A DNA stretch of 64,000 nucleotides from Devosia sp. FKR38. Lineage in GTDB: Bacteria > Pseudomonadota > Alphaproteobacteria > Rhizobiales > Devosiaceae. This document shows, piece by piece, positions 47,349 through 59,258 of this stretch. The notes under the pieces were generated by a model. The model had not been told where the DNA came from. It made no database searches and worked only from the letters and a program-made list of their open reading frames with translations. The stretch is taken from assembly GCF_005222805.1 (NCBI RefSeq), contig NZ_STGC01000005.1, positions 2,313,256-2,377,255 on the forward strand. The letters are read 5' to 3'. The translations under genes and the position numbers were made by a program. The number at the start of each line of letters is the position of its first letter. Position 1 is the stretch's first letter.

Positions 47349-48221
47349 ATGGCAACCGCACAGACCCGCACACTCTCGCGCATCATGATGGCCCCCGCCG
47401 TCATCGTGCTGCTGATCTGGATGATCGTCCCGCTGGTGATGACCCTGTGGTTCAGCTTCCAGAACTATAGCCTGATCAATCCGATGATGACCGGTTTCGC
47501 CGGCTGGGCGAACTATGTCTATGTCATCGGCGACCCCAGCTTCATCCAGTCGCTGGTCAATACGCTGATCCTGGTGGGTGGCGTGCTGCTCATCACCATT
47601 ATCGGCGGCACGCTGCTGGCGCTGCTGCTCGATCAGCCCATCTGGGGCCAGGGGATCCTCCGCATCATCGTCATCTCGCCCTTTTTCGTCATGCCGCCGG
47701 TGGCCGCGCTGATCTGGAAGAACGGCTTCATGCACCCCGGCTACGGCATGCTGGCGCATCTGTGGAAATTCTTCGGCCTGCAGCCCATCGACTGGTTCAA
47801 CCAGTATCCGATGTTTTCCGTCATCGTCATCGTGGCCTGGCAGTGGCTGCCCTTTGCCACGCTGATCCTGCTCACGGCCCTGCAGTCGCTCTCCGAAGAG
47901 CAACGCGAGGCGGCCGAGATGGATGGTGCCAATGCCATCAACCGCTTCTACCATATCATCCTGCCGCACATGGCCCGGGCGATCACCATCGTGATCCTGA
48001 TCCAGACCATTTTCCTGCTCGGCATCTTCGCTGAAATCCGCGTCACCACCGGCGGCGGACCCGGCTATGCCTCCACCAACATCGCCTTCCTGGTGTTCCG
48101 CACCGGCATCCTCTCCAACGACATCGGCGCCGGCTCGGCCGGTGGCGTGGTCGCCGTCGTCATCGCCAACATCGTTGCCATCTTCCTGATGCGCGCGGTC
48201 GGCAAGAACCTAGACGCGTAA
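47349..48221 (+). CDS. smoF: Polyol ABC importer permease (SmoF)
   Basis: 290 residues, six helices. The EAA loop is EEQREAAEMDGANAINRFYH. The first helix is near residue 20 (AVIVLLIWMIVPLVMTLWF). The start at ATG 47349 is 149 bp after smoE, across the hairpin region. Confidence 0.87.
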   Translation: MATAQTRTLSRIMMAPAVIVLLIWMIVPLVMTLWFSFQNYSLINPMMTGFAGWANYVYVIGDPSFIQSLVNTLILVGGVLLITIIGGTLLALLLDQPIWGQGILRIIVISPFFVMPPVAALIWKNGFMHPGYGMLAHLWKFFGLQPIDWFNQYPMFSVIVIVAWQWLPFATLILLTALQSLSEEQREAAEMDGANAINRFYHIILPHMARAITIVILIQTIFLLGIFAEIRVTTGGGPGYASTNIAFLVFRTGILSNDIGAGSAGGVVAVVIANIVAIFLMRAVGKNLDA

Positions 48222-48233
48222 GGGAGACCGACC

Positions 48234-49064
48234 ATGGCCCGCGCCGCATCCATCCAGACCCGTATCGGCTTTACCGCACTCGCCTGGGCCATTGCCCTGC
48301 TGCTGTTCGCCCCCATCCTGTGGACGATCCTGACCGCATTCAAGACCGAGGCCGAGGCGATTGCCACCAGCCCGACCTTCCTGCCGCGCGAGTTCACGCT
48401 GGAGAACTTCGGCGCCGTGCAGGATCGCTCGGACTATTTCAAGCACGCCTTCAATTCCATCATCTTCTCGGTCGGCTCGACACTGTTGGGCCTGGTCATC
48501 GGCGTCCCTGCCGCCTGGGCCATGGCCTTTGCGCCCACCAAGCGCACCAAGGACGTGCTGATGTGGATGCTCTCCACCAAGATGATGCCCGCCGTGGGCG
48601 TGCTGATCCCGATCTACCTGATCTTCCGCGATCTGCGCCTGCTGGACACCCTGCATGGCCTGACGCTGATCATGACGCTGATCAACCTGCCGATCATCAT
48701 CTGGATGCTCTACACCTATTTCAAGGAAATCCCGGTCGACATCCTTGAGGCCGCGCGCATGGATGGCGCCGAGCTCTACAACGAGATCGTCCACGTCCTG
48801 GTGCCCATGGCCGTGCCCGGCATTGCCTCGACGCTGCTGCTCAATGTCATCCTGGCCTGGAACGAAGCCTTCTGGACCATCACCCTGACCTCGGGCAAGG
48901 CGGGCACGCTCACCGCCTTCATCTCGTCCTTCTCGAGCCCCCAGGGCCTCTTCCTCGCCAAGCTCTCGGCCGCCTCGCTGCTGGCCATCGCGCCGATCCT
49001 GCTCATGGGCTGGTTCAGCCAGAAACAACTCGTCCGCGGTCTCACCTTCGGCGCTGTAAAGTAA
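48234..49064 (+). CDS. smoG: Polyol ABC importer permease (SmoG)
   Basis: 276 residues, six helices, MalG type. EAA loop [20 protein letters not shown]; the pattern [20 protein letters not shown] follows. 12 bp after smoF with AGGGAGACCGACC upstream of the ATG. Confidence 0.87.
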   Translation: MARAASIQTRIGFTALAWAIALLLFAPILWTILTAFKTEAEAIATSPTFLPREFTLENFGAVQDRSDYFKHAFNSIIFSVGSTLLGLVIGVPAAWAMAFAPTKRTKDVLMWMLSTKMMPAVGVLIPIYLIFRDLRLLDTLHGLTLIMTLINLPIIIWMLYTYFKEIPVDILEAARMDGAELYNEIVHVLVPMAVPGIASTLLLNVILAWNEAFWTITLTSGKAGTLTAFISSFSSPQGLFLAKLSAASLLAIAPILLMGWFSQKQLVRGLTFGAVK

Positions 49065-49075
49065 GGACTAGAAAA

Positions 49076-50080
<1,005 letters not shown>

Positions 50081-50090
50081 TCTCTGCATA

Positions 50091-50165
50091 GACCTCGTCC
50101 TGAGCTTGTTGCAGGACGAGGCCGTGGTACCAGGATTTCGACGAACCCGAACACCTGGTTCGACA
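50091..50165. repeat. Intergenic palindromic repeat between smoK and mtlK
   Basis: CCTCGTCCT (50093-50101) pairs with AGGACGAGG (50113-50121), and a second pair ACCAGG / CCTGGT follows at about 50128-50159. This CCTCGTCCTGAGCTTGT element is of a type dispersed in alphaproteobacterial intergenic regions. It may act as a hairpin between the transporter and enzyme genes. Confidence 0.5.
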
Positions 50166-50208
50166 CGCCCACCATGCGGTGTCATGGGGGCACAATAGGA
50201 CGACCACC

Positions 50209-51684
50209 ATGACCACCAAGCTCTCCGCCGCCGCCCTGCCCACCCTCAGCACCGCCGCCGTGCCCGCCTATGACCGCACGGGCCTGACGGCCGGCATCGT
50301 GCATTTCGGCGTCGGCAATTTCCATCGCGCCCATCAGGCGGTCTATCTCGATGATCTCTTCGCCACCGGCGTGGGTCACGACTGGGCCATCGTCGGCGCC
50401 GGCGTGCGCGAGGCCGACGAGGCCATGCGGCTCAAGCTGATGGAGCAGGATTGGCTCACCACCGTGGTCGAGCAGGAAGCCGACGCCAGCAGCGCCCGCG
50501 TCACCGGCGTCATGATCGACTATCTGCGGCCCGGCGACAGCGCCGCCGTCATCGCCCGCCTCGCCGATCCGGCCATCCGCATTGTCTCGCTGACCATCAC
50601 CGAGGGTGGGTACTATATCAATCCGGCCAGCCAGGCCTTCGATCCCGCCCATCCCGACATCGTCTATGACGCCGCCCACATCGATGCGCCGCGCACCGCT
50701 TTCGGCCTCATCCTCGCGGGCCTCCTGGCCCGCCGCGCTGCCGGCGTCGTGCCCTTCACCGTCATGAGTTGCGACAATATCCCGGGCAACGGCCACGTCA
50801 CCCACAATGCCGTGGCGGGCCTTGCAGCGCTGATCGATCCGGCGCTGGCCGCCTGGGTCGAGATCAATGTCGCCTTCCCCAATGGCATGGTGGACCGCAT
50901 CACCCCGGCCACCTCCGAACGCGAACGCACGCTGCTGGCCGACAGCTTCGGCATAGCGGACAATTGGCCCGTCTTCTGCGAGCGGTTCCGGCAATGGGTG
51001 TTGGAGGACAATTTCCCCGCCGGCCGTCCGGCGCTCGAGACTGTCGGCGTGCAATTCGTGCCCGACGTCGCGCCCTATGAGCACATGAAGATCCGCATCC
51101 TCAATGGCGGTCACGCCACCATCGCCTATCCCGCTGGCCTGATGGACATTCACTTCGTGCACGAGGCCATGGAAGACCCTCTGGTGTCGGCCTTTCTCGC
51201 CAAGGTCGAGCGCGACGAGATCATCCCTGTCGTGCCCCCGGTGCCCGACACCAATCTCGACGACTATTTCGCCCTCTGCGAAAAGCGCTTTGCCAATCCC
51301 AAGATCGGCGACACCATCCGTCGCCTGGCGCTTGACGGGTCCAACCGCCAGCCCAAGTTCATCGTGCCGTCGGCCCTTGATCGCGTCACGGCCGGGCAAT
51401 CGGTCAAGGGCCTGGCGCTCGTTTCCGCCCTCTGGTGCCGCTATTGTTATGGCACCACCGATTCCGGCGCCGTCATCGCCCCCAACGACCCCAGCTGGGA
51501 CCGGCTGACCGCCCAGTCCCGCCTGGCCAAGGATGATCCCAAAGCCTGGCTGGCCATGGCCGACATCTATGGCGGCCTGGCCAACAACCCCAGCTTCATC
51601 GCCGCCTTCAGCACGGCCCTCGAGAGCCTCTGGACCCGCGGCACTCGAACCACGCTTGATCTCTATCTCGCCGACCAGCTCTAG
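50209..51684 (+). CDS. mtlK: Mannitol/polyol 2-dehydrogenase (MtlK family)
   Basis: 491 residues of the long-chain mannitol dehydrogenase family. N-terminal GVGNFHRAHQAVYLDDLFA is the nucleotide-binding motif; the catalytic lysine segment is KIRILNGGHATIAYPAGLMD. Oxidises mannitol, arabitol or sorbitol to the 2-ketose with NAD. ATG 50209 follows AGGACGACCACC. It sits after a 128-bp gap in the smo operon. Confidence 0.87.
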   Translation: MTTKLSAAALPTLSTAAVPAYDRTGLTAGIVHFGVGNFHRAHQAVYLDDLFATGVGHDWAIVGAGVREADEAMRLKLMEQDWLTTVVEQEADASSARVTGVMIDYLRPGDSAAVIARLADPAIRIVSLTITEGGYYINPASQAFDPAHPDIVYDAAHIDAPRTAFGLILAGLLARRAAGVVPFTVMSCDNIPGNGHVTHNAVAGLAALIDPALAAWVEINVAFPNGMVDRITPATSERERTLLADSFGIADNWPVFCERFRQWVLEDNFPAGRPALETVGVQFVPDVAPYEHMKIRILNGGHATIAYPAGLMDIHFVHEAMEDPLVSAFLAKVERDEIIPVVPPVPDTNLDDYFALCEKRFANPKIGDTIRRLALDGSNRQPKFIVPSALDRVTAGQSVKGLALVSALWCRYCYGTTDSGAVIAPNDPSWDRLTAQSRLAKDDPKAWLAMADIYGGLANNPSFIAAFSTALESLWTRGTRTTLDLYLADQL

Positions 51685-51748
51685 CCATGTAGCCAACCCG
51701 CCCGCCTTGCGATACCGTCCCGCCCGGACCGAACAAAGGGCGCTAGGT

Positions 51749-53335
51749 TTGACGACAACCCTCCTGGTTGCAGTGGATGTGGGGACGGCAAGTGCCCGGG
51801 CCGGAGTGCTCACAGCCCAGGGCATTCTCCTGGGCCGGGCCGAGCATCTGATCGATATGCATCGGCCCGATGCCAACCACGCCGAGCACAATAGCGAACA
51901 GATCTGGCGCGCCGTCTGCACGGCTGTGCGCGATGCCATGGCCATTGCCGGCGCCCGCCCCGAACAGGTGGTGGGCCTGGGCTTTGACGCCACCTGCTCG
52001 CTCGTCGTCCGCGATGTCCATGGCCAGCCGGTCAGCGTCTCCACCACGGGCGATGACCGTTGGGACACCATTGTCTGGCTCGATCACCGCGCCCTCAGCC
52101 AGGCCGACGAATGCAACCGCACCGGCCATCACGTGCTGCAATATGCGGGCGGCGTCATGTCGCCGGAAATGGAAGTGCCCAAGCTGATGTGGCTCAAGCG
52201 CCACCTGCCACACAGCTGGGACAGGGCCGCCATGATGTTCGATCTGGCCGACTTTCTCTCCTGGAAGGCCACCAGCTCGCTCGCCCGTTCGCAGTCGACG
52301 CTCACCTGCAAATGGACCTATCTGGCCCACCAGTCCCCCGCCTGGCAGGCCGATTTCCTCGCCACCGTCGGTCTTGAGGACCTGCTGGCCAAGGCCGCCC
52401 TGCCCGAGACGGCCACTCCGATCGGTGACTATATCGGCAGCCTGACGCCGGCCGCCGCGGCCGACCTGGGGCTCACCACCGCCTGCCGCGTCGGCGCCGG
52501 CCTCATCGATGCCCATGCCGGTGCGCTGGGCGTGCTAGGCGCCTTCACCCATGATGTCGCGACCATCGACCGCCATCTGGCGCTGATCGCCGGCACCTCA
52601 AGCTGTGTCATGGCCCTCTCGGCCGAAGACCGTCCCACCCCCGGCGTCTGGGGCCCCTATTTCGGCGCCGTCCTGCCCGGCGTCTGGCTCAACGAAGGCG
52701 GCCAATCCGCCACCGGCGCTTTGCTCGACCATCTCATTCGCCTGCACAGCGCCGGCGGCGAACCCACCGCCGAAAAGCACCGCGCCATTGCGCGCCGCAT
52801 CATGGAGCTGCGCGAGCGCGAAGGCCTGGCTCTCGCCAATCGCCTGCATGTGCTGCCCGATTTCCACGGCAACCGTTCGCCACTCGGCGACCCCTTTGCG
52901 CTGGGCGTGATCTCGGGCCTGACGCTGGACAGCGATTTTGACTCGCTCTGCCGCCTCTATTGGCGCACCTGCGTCGCCATCGCCCTGGGTGTCCGCCACA
53001 TCCTGGAAACCCTCAACACCCGCGGCTATGCCATCGACACACTGCACATCACCGGCGGCCACACCAAAAATGCCGTGCTGATGGAGCTCTATGCCGATGC
53101 CACCGGATGCACCGTGGTGGAATCGGCCGCCCAGGATGCGACCCTTCTGGGCATGGCCATGGTCGCGGCCACCGCCGCCGGCCTCTATCCCAGCCTCGAT
53201 GGCGCCTGTGTCGCCATGCAGCAGGGCGGCCGCTCCCGCGCGCCGGATCAGGCCACGCGGGCGCAATATGACAAGGACTATGCCATTTTCCTTGAGATGC
53301 TGCGGCAGCGTCAAACCATAGACGCCATGGTCTGA
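51749..53335 (+). CDS. FGGY-family pentulose kinase (D-ribulokinase-like)
   Basis: 528 residues. VAVDVGTASARAGVL is the N-terminal phosphate-binding motif; GFDATCSLVV, TGDDRWDTIVWLDHRA, SPEMEVPKLMWLKRHLP and GAGLIDAHAGALGVLG are typical of the FGGY pentulose kinases related to D-ribulokinase rather than of xylulokinase XylB. It would phosphorylate the ketose that MtlK produces. There is no ATG; TTG 51749 follows AAGGGCGCTAGG. The last seven codons and the stop codon lie in a 22-bp tandem repeat. Confidence 0.8.
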   Translation: MTTTLLVAVDVGTASARAGVLTAQGILLGRAEHLIDMHRPDANHAEHNSEQIWRAVCTAVRDAMAIAGARPEQVVGLGFDATCSLVVRDVHGQPVSVSTTGDDRWDTIVWLDHRALSQADECNRTGHHVLQYAGGVMSPEMEVPKLMWLKRHLPHSWDRAAMMFDLADFLSWKATSSLARSQSTLTCKWTYLAHQSPAWQADFLATVGLEDLLAKAALPETATPIGDYIGSLTPAAAADLGLTTACRVGAGLIDAHAGALGVLGAFTHDVATIDRHLALIAGTSSCVMALSAEDRPTPGVWGPYFGAVLPGVWLNEGGQSATGALLDHLIRLHSAGGEPTAEKHRAIARRIMELREREGLALANRLHVLPDFHGNRSPLGDPFALGVISGLTLDSDFDSLCRLYWRTCVAIALGVRHILETLNTRGYAIDTLHITGGHTKNAVLMELYADATGCTVVESAAQDATLLGMAMVAATAAGLYPSLDGACVAMQQGGRSRAPDQATRAQYDKDYAIFLEMLRQRQTIDAMV

Positions 53336-53414
53336 GGTCATCGATGCGATGGTCTGAGACCATCGACGAGATGTTCTGGGATCATCGGCACGATGGTCTG
53401 ATTTGCGTGATGCG
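53305..53414. repeat. 22-bp tandem repeat of palindromic units across the kinase stop codon
   Basis: Units begin at 53327, 53349, 53371 and 53393, exactly 22 bp apart, each starting ATGGTCTGAG or a close variant and ending about ATCATCGACGCG. A degenerate copy precedes at 53305. Within the second unit, CGATGGTCT and AGACCATCG (53347-53365) are a perfect 9-bp inverted repeat. The repeat supplies the last codons of the kinase gene and its TGA. Function unknown. Confidence 0.7.
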
Positions 53415-53495
53415 CGCTGGCGGTGGCGCACAACTCTGTTTAAGCTGATGCTCGGGAAGCCAAATTTCGTGGCCTGAAACGAGCAATGCGAACGC

Positions 53496-56400
53496 ATGTC
53501 GATCAAAGCCGCCGTCTATCACCTTACGCACTACAAATATGACCGTCCGGTCTATTTGCAGCCTCAGATCATTCGGCTGCAGCCGGCGCCGCACTCCAAG
53601 ACCAAGGTGCTGAGCCATTCGCTCAAGGTTTCTCCGGCCCTGCATTTCGTCAATGTGCAGCAGGACCCCTACGGCAATTTTCTGACCCGCTTCGTGTTTC
53701 CCGAGCCGGTGACCGAGCTCAAGATCGAAGTCGATCTGGTCGCCGACATGACGGTCTACAATCCCTTCGATTTCTTCGTCGAGGAGAGCGCCGAGACCTT
53801 CCCGTTCCAATATCCCGACGACATCCGGCCCGATCTCTCGATCTATATGCAGCCCGAGCCCATCGGCCCGCAGATGCAGCAGTTCCTTGATGGCATCGAC
53901 AAGACGCCGATGAACACGGTGAACTTCGTCACCGCCATCAATGCCTCCATTCAGCGCCGCCTCGACTATGTCGTGCGCATGGAGCCAGGCGTCTGGGCGC
54001 CCGACGAAACCCTGGCCAATGGCCGCGGCAGCTGCCGCGATTCCAGCTGGCTGCTGGTGCAGACCCTGCGCCATCTCGGCTTTGCCGCCCGCTTCGTCTC
54101 CGGCTATCTCATCCAGCTCAAGCCCGATCTGGTCTCGCTCGATGGCCCGGCCGGCACCGATCATGATTTCACCGATCTGCACGCCTGGTGCGAGGTCTAT
54201 CTGCCCGGCGCCGGCTGGGTGGGGCTCGACCCCACCTCGGGCCTTTTGACCGGCGAAAGCCATGTGCCCCTGGCCGCGACCCCGCATTATCGCAACGCCG
54301 CCCCCATTTCTGGCTTTGCCTCCTTCGCCGAAGTTGATTTCAACTTCGAAATGCGCGTCGATCGCGTCGCCGAGCACCCACGCATCACCAAGCCCTTCTC
54401 GGACGCCAGTTGGGACAGGCTCGATGCCCTGGGTCACCAGGTCGACAAGGTGCTGGCCGACAATGATGTGCGCCTCACCATGGGTGGCGAGCCGACGTTT
54501 GTCTCCATCGATGATTTCGAAGCCGACGAGTGGAATACCGGCGCTGTCGGACCCACCAAGCGCACCCTGGCCGATGACCTCATCCGCCGCCTGCGCACCC
54601 GCTTTGCGCCCAATGGCATGCTGCATTATGGCCAGGGCAAGTGGTATCCCGGCGAGACCCTGCCGCGCTGGACCTTCTCGCTCTATTGGCGGCTGGACGG
54701 CCAGCCGATCTGGTCGGACGACAAGCTCATCGCCCGCGAAGGCGTCAAGACCACCGCAACGCACGAGGACGCCCGCCGCTTCCTCAAGGCCTTCGCCACC
54801 AATCTGGGGCTCACCGGCGACACCATCGCCGAGGCCTATGAGGACCCGGGCGAATGGCTGCTCAAGGAAGCCAAGCTGCCTGACAATGTCGATCCCGCCA
54901 ATTCCGAGCTGGCCGACCCCGAAGCGCGCTCGCGCATTGCCAAGGTTTTCGAGCGCGGCCTGACCAGGCCGACCGGCTATGTGCTGCCCGTGCAGCGCTG
55001 GAATGCTGCGGCCTCCAGCCCCTGGCTCACCGAAGTGTGGAAGACCCGGCGCGGCAAGCTCTTCCTCGCGCCCGGCGACAGCCCGGCCGGTTATCGCCTG
55101 CCGCTGAGTTCGCTGCGCCACATCAAGCCGGTCGACTATCCCCATGTCGTCCAGCAGGACCCCGGCGCGCCGCGCGGTCCCCTGCCCGATCCGGTGGAAC
55201 TGCTTGCCCGCCGGCAGACCGGCCTCGAAACCGATCCGCGCGCACAGACCACCTCGTCCTTCACCGCCTCCAGCGAACAGCAGGACCGCACCGAGCAGAC
55301 CATCAGCGAGATCGAAGGCGTGGTGCGCACTGCCGTGACCGCCGAGATCCGCGGTCACCGCCTCTGCGTCTTCCTGCCGCCGGTCGAGCGGCTGGAGGAT
55401 TATCTCGAGCTGATGGCCGCTGTCGAAGCCGCAGCCAAAGCGGTCGGCCAGCCTGTCCATGTCGAGGGCTATGCCCCGCCGCACGATCCGCGTCTCAACG
55501 TCATCCGCGTGGCGCCCGATCCGGGTGTCATCGAGGTCAATATCCATCCCGCATCGAGCTGGGATGATTGCGTGGCCACCACCACCGCCATCTATGAGGA
55601 AGCCCGGCTGTCGCGCCTGGGCGCCGACAAGTTCATGATCGACGGGCGCCACACTGGCACCGGCGGTGGCAACCACGTCGTTGTCGGCGGCGCCACGCCG
55701 CACGACAGCCCCTTCCTGCGCCGGCCGGACCTGCTCAAGTCGCTGGTGCTGCATTGGCAGCGCCATCCGTCCATGTCCTATCTGTTCTCGGGCCTGTTCA
55801 TCGGCCCCACCAGCCAGGCGCCGCGCTTTGATGAAGCCCGGCATGACAGCCTCTACGAACTTGAAATCGCCATGGCCCAGGTGCCCCATCCGCAGTCGGG
55901 CCAGCCGGCCCCACTGCCCTGGCTGGTCGATCGCCTGTTCCGCAACCTTTTGGTCGACGTCACCGGCAATACCCATCGCTCCGAGATCTGCATCGACAAG
56001 CTGTTCTCGCCCGATGGCCCCACCGGCCGGCTGGGTCTGGTCGAATTCCGCGGCTTTGAAATGCCGCCCAATGCCCGCATGTCGCTGGCCCAGCAGGTGC
56101 TGGTCCGCGCCCTGATCGCCCGCTACTGGACCGATCCGCTGGACGGCAACTTCACCCGCTGGGGCACCACCCTGCATGATCGCTTCATGCTGCCCCACTA
56201 TGTCTGGCAGGATTTCCTCGACGTCATCGCTGATCTCGAACGGCATGGCTTTTCCGTCGATCCCGCCTGGTTCTCTGCCCAGCTCGAGTTCCGCTTCCCC
56301 TTCTGCGGCGAGGTCGAATATGACGGCGTCCGCCTCGAACTGCGCCAGGCGCTCGAACCCTGGCATGTGATGGGCGAACAGGGCGCCATCGGCGGCACCG

Positions 56401-56846
56401 TGCGTTTCGTCGACAGCTCCGTCGAACGCCTCCAGGTCAAGCTCGACGGCATTAACCCCGAGCGCTACGCGGTCACCTGCAACCAGCGCAACGTGCCCCT
56501 GCGCACCACCGATCAGGCTGGCACGGCCATTGCCGGCGTCCGCTACAAGGCCTGGCAACCCGCCTCGGGCATGCACCCGGCCCTGCCGGTCAATACGCCG
56601 CTGGTCTTTGACATCTATGATCGCTGGACCCAGCGCCCGGTGGGCGGCTGCGTCTATCACGTCGCCCATCCCGGCGGCCGCAATTACGAGACCTTCCCGG
56701 TCAATGGCAATGAGGCCGAGGCGCGGCGCCTCGCCCGCTTCGTTCCGCACAACTACACCGCCGGCGGCTATGATCTGCGGACGGAAAAGCCGGCGGACGA
56801 ATTCCCGCTGACCCTTGACCTGCGTCGGCCGCCGCGCTTCTGGTAG
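53496..56846 (+). CDS. Transglutaminase-domain protein with DUF2126
   Basis: 1116 residues. An N-terminal transglutaminase-like N domain ([20 protein letters not shown]) is followed by a transglutaminase core with the triad Cys180 ([11 protein letters not shown]), His229 (DLHAWCEV) and Asp245 (GLDPTSG). The remaining 850 residues are DUF2126, with the segments [17 protein letters not shown] and [20 protein letters not shown]. No signal peptide, so cytoplasmic. It starts a three-gene unit (53496-60142) with an ATP-grasp/alpha-E fusion and a second transglutaminase, a set predicted by Iyer et al. (2009) to make or process peptide tags. Confidence 0.85.
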   Translation: MSIKAAVYHLTHYKYDRPVYLQPQIIRLQPAPHSKTKVLSHSLKVSPALHFVNVQQDPYGNFLTRFVFPEPVTELKIEVDLVADMTVYNPFDFFVEESAETFPFQYPDDIRPDLSIYMQPEPIGPQMQQFLDGIDKTPMNTVNFVTAINASIQRRLDYVVRMEPGVWAPDETLANGRGSCRDSSWLLVQTLRHLGFAARFVSGYLIQLKPDLVSLDGPAGTDHDFTDLHAWCEVYLPGAGWVGLDPTSGLLTGESHVPLAATPHYRNAAPISGFASFAEVDFNFEMRVDRVAEHPRITKPFSDASWDRLDALGHQVDKVLADNDVRLTMGGEPTFVSIDDFEADEWNTGAVGPTKRTLADDLIRRLRTRFAPNGMLHYGQGKWYPGETLPRWTFSLYWRLDGQPIWSDDKLIAREGVKTTATHEDARRFLKAFATNLGLTGDTIAEAYEDPGEWLLKEAKLPDNVDPANSELADPEARSRIAKVFERGLTRPTGYVLPVQRWNAAASSPWLTEVWKTRRGKLFLAPGDSPAGYRLPLSSLRHIKPVDYPHVVQQDPGAPRGPLPDPVELLARRQTGLETDPRAQTTSSFTASSEQQDRTEQTISEIEGVVRTAVTAEIRGHRLCVFLPPVERLEDYLELMAAVEAAAKAVGQPVHVEGYAPPHDPRLNVIRVAPDPGVIEVNIHPASSWDDCVATTTAIYEEARLSRLGADKFMIDGRHTGTGGGNHVVVGGATPHDSPFLRRPDLLKSLVLHWQRHPSMSYLFSGLFIGPTSQAPRFDEARHDSLYELEIAMAQVPHPQSGQPAPLPWLVDRLFRNLLVDVTGNTHRSEICIDKLFSPDGPTGRLGLVEFRGFEMPPNARMSLAQQVLVRALIARYWTDPLDGNFTRWGTTLHDRFMLPHYVWQDFLDVIADLERHGFSVDPAWFSAQLEFRFPFCGEVEYDGVRLELRQALEPWHVMGEQGAIGGTVRFVDSSVERLQVKLDGINPERYAVTCNQRNVPLRTTDQAGTAIAGVRYKAWQPASGMHPALPVNTPLVFDIYDRWTQRPVGGCVYHVAHPGGRNYETFPVNGNEAEARRLARFVPHNYTAGGYDLRTEKPADEFPLTLDLRRPPRFW

Positions 56847-56849
56847 GCC

Positions 56850-59258
56850 ATGGAAATGCGGAATCAAAAGCGCGGCAAGCCACCGGCCGGACCCAGCATT
56901 GTGGCAGGCTACCGCCTGCTGCCTGGCGTTCCCGACGAGATGATCGATGCTCAGGGCGCGCTGCGCCCGGGCTGGGCCAAGCTGATGGCCGCCTTCGACA
57001 CGCTTGGCCCCACCGAACTGGCCGCCCGCTTCGAGCGGGCTGACCAGTATCTGCGCGATGCCGGCGTGTTCTATCGCACCTATGATGGCACCGAGAGCAA
57101 GGAGCGCGACTGGCCGCTGGCCCATGTGCCGCTGCTGATCTCGGAAGCCGACTGGGCCCGCATCAGCGCCGGCCTGATCCAGCGTGCCGAACTGCTCGAA
57201 ACCGTCGTCGCCGACATATATGGCGACAACACCCTGGTGCAGCAGGGCCTGCTGCCGCCTGAACTGGTGGCCCGCAACAGCGAATTCCTGCGCCCGCTGG
57301 TTGGCGTCCGCCCCACCAGTGGCCATTTCCTGCATTTCTGCGCTTTCGAGCTGGGCCGCGGCCCCGATGGCTCATGGTGGGTCCTGGGCGATCGCACCCA
57401 GGCGCCATCCGGCGCCGGCTTCGCGCTGGAAAACCGGGTCGCCACTACCCGCGCCCTCAGCGACATCTATTCAGACATGAATGTGCAGCGGCTGGCCGGC
57501 TTTTTCCGCGGCTTCCGCGATACATTGTTTGACGACGCCAAGCGCGACGGCGGCCGGGTCGGCATTCTCACCCCGGGCCAGCTCAACGAAACCTATTTCG
57601 AACACGCCTATATCGCCCGCTACCTCGGCCTGATGCTGCTCGAAGGCGAGGACCTGGTCGTCGAGGACGGCAAGGTCATGGTCCGCACGGTCTCGGGCCT
57701 CAAGCAGATCAGCGCGCTCTGGCGCCGCATGGATGCCTCCTTTGTCGATCCGCTCGAACTGCGCTACGACAGCCGCATCGGCACGCCCGGCATGGTCGAT
57801 GCCCTGCGCCATGGCTCGATCTCGATGATCAACGCCCTGGGTACCGGCCTGCTCGAAACCCGCGCCCTGGCAGCCTTCCTGCCGCGCATTGCCCGCAAGC
57901 TGCTCGGCGACGACCTGCTGTTGCCCGAGATCGCCACCTGGTGGTGCGGACAGCCGGGCGAGCAGCGCCATGTGCTCGACCATCTCGACAGCATGATGAT
58001 CGGGCCGGCCTTCGCCACCAACCTGCCCTTTGAAGATCAGCAGAACACCCGCCTGGGCTCGGACTATAGCGCCACCGACAAGCAGGCCCTGCGCGAGCGC
58101 ATTCTGGCCGACGGCGTCAATTTCGTCGGCCAGGAGCGCGTGCAGCTCTCCACCGCGCCGGTCTATGTCGATGGGCAGCTGCAGCCGCGCCCCATCAGCC
58201 TGCGCGTCTACGCGGCCCGCACAAGCGACGGCTGGACCATCATGCCGGGCGGCTTTGCCCGCGTCGGCTCGGGCGCCGATGCCTCCGCCATCGCCATGCA
58301 GCGCGGCGGCCAGGCGGCCGACGTCTGGGTCATGTCCTCAAGCCCGGTCGAACGCATCTCCCTGCTGCCCCAGGACGGGCAGAAGCTGGTCCGCAACTCG
58401 CCTGGCAGCCTGCCCAGTCGCGCCGCTGACAATCTGATCTGGCTGGGCCGCTATGCCGAGCGTTGCGAGGCCACCGTGCGCATTCTGCGCGCCTATAATG
58501 CCCGCCTCGCCGAGCTGTCGCGACCACAAATGCCGCTGCTGCTGCATTGTGCGGCCTTTCTTGAGACCATCGATGTCGACGCCGCCGAAGGCATGCCGAC
58601 CGGCCTCTTGGCCGCCATCGACAGCGCCGTGCGCAGCGCCGGACAGATCCGCGACCGCTTCTCCCCCGATGGCTGGCTCGCCCTGAACGATCTGCAGAAA
58701 ACCGCCCTGCGCTTCGCCAAGCGCGTCCAGCCCGGCGACGACTCCACCCGGGCCATGACCGTTCTGCTGCGCAAGCTCGCCGGCTTCTCCGGACTGGTAC
58801 ATGAGAACATGTATCGCTTTGCCGGCTGGCGCTTCCTTGAACTCGGCCGCCGCCTCGAACGCGCCGTGCAGATGGCCCGCACCACCGCTTGGATGACCCG
58901 TCCCGAAGCGCCGGACGGCTCGGTCGAAATGCTGCTCGAGATCGGCGACAGCGTGATGACGCATCGGCGCCGCTATTCGGTGGCCGCCGGCTCCCAGAGC
59001 GCGATCGACCTTCTGGTGCTCGATCCACTCAATCCGCGCTCGGTGCTGTTCCAGCTCACTGAGCTGCGCGCTCAGATCGCCAAGCTGCCCGGCGGCATCG
59101 AGGATGGCCAGCTGTCTCAGGCCGGCAAGGCGGCCCTGCGGCTCCATACCGACCTGCGCATTGTCGAGCCCGCCGACATGACGCCCGAACGGCTCGACCG
59201 GCTCGCGGCCGATATCGGCATCTTGTCCAGCCTCGTGGCTGCGGCCTATTTCGTGTGA
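56850..59258 (+). CDS. Circularly permuted ATP-grasp protein fused to an alpha-E domain
   Basis: 802 residues. Residues about 1-490 are the type 2 circularly permuted ATP-grasp region (RTYDGTESKERDWPLAHVPL, RPTSGHFLHFCAFELGRGPD, GILTPGQLNETYFEHAYIAR). From about 505, NSPGSLPSRAADNLIWLGRY begins the all-helical alpha-E (DUF403) domain. In many genomes the two are separate genes; here they are fused. ATP-grasp enzymes form amide bonds from carboxylates and amines. ATG 56850 lies 4 bp after the transglutaminase stop. The product is unknown. Confidence 0.85.
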   Translation: MEMRNQKRGKPPAGPSIVAGYRLLPGVPDEMIDAQGALRPGWAKLMAAFDTLGPTELAARFERADQYLRDAGVFYRTYDGTESKERDWPLAHVPLLISEADWARISAGLIQRAELLETVVADIYGDNTLVQQGLLPPELVARNSEFLRPLVGVRPTSGHFLHFCAFELGRGPDGSWWVLGDRTQAPSGAGFALENRVATTRALSDIYSDMNVQRLAGFFRGFRDTLFDDAKRDGGRVGILTPGQLNETYFEHAYIARYLGLMLLEGEDLVVEDGKVMVRTVSGLKQISALWRRMDASFVDPLELRYDSRIGTPGMVDALRHGSISMINALGTGLLETRALAAFLPRIARKLLGDDLLLPEIATWWCGQPGEQRHVLDHLDSMMIGPAFATNLPFEDQQNTRLGSDYSATDKQALRERILADGVNFVGQERVQLSTAPVYVDGQLQPRPISLRVYAARTSDGWTIMPGGFARVGSGADASAIAMQRGGQAADVWVMSSSPVERISLLPQDGQKLVRNSPGSLPSRAADNLIWLGRYAERCEATVRILRAYNARLAELSRPQMPLLLHCAAFLETIDVDAAEGMPTGLLAAIDSAVRSAGQIRDRFSPDGWLALNDLQKTALRFAKRVQPGDDSTRAMTVLLRKLAGFSGLVHENMYRFAGWRFLELGRRLERAVQMARTTAWMTRPEAPDGSVEMLLEIGDSVMTHRRRYSVAAGSQSAIDLLVLDPLNPRSVLFQLTELRAQIAKLPGGIEDGQLSQAGKAALRLHTDLRIVEPADMTPERLDRLAADIGILSSLVAAAYFV

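Noticed and set aside
53382..57335. A minus-strand open frame of 1317 codons, the longest in the window
   Set aside because: It lies antisense to the transglutaminase and ATP-grasp genes, which have intact catalytic motifs. The translation has no domain I recognise. Long antisense frames are expected where third positions are mostly G or C.
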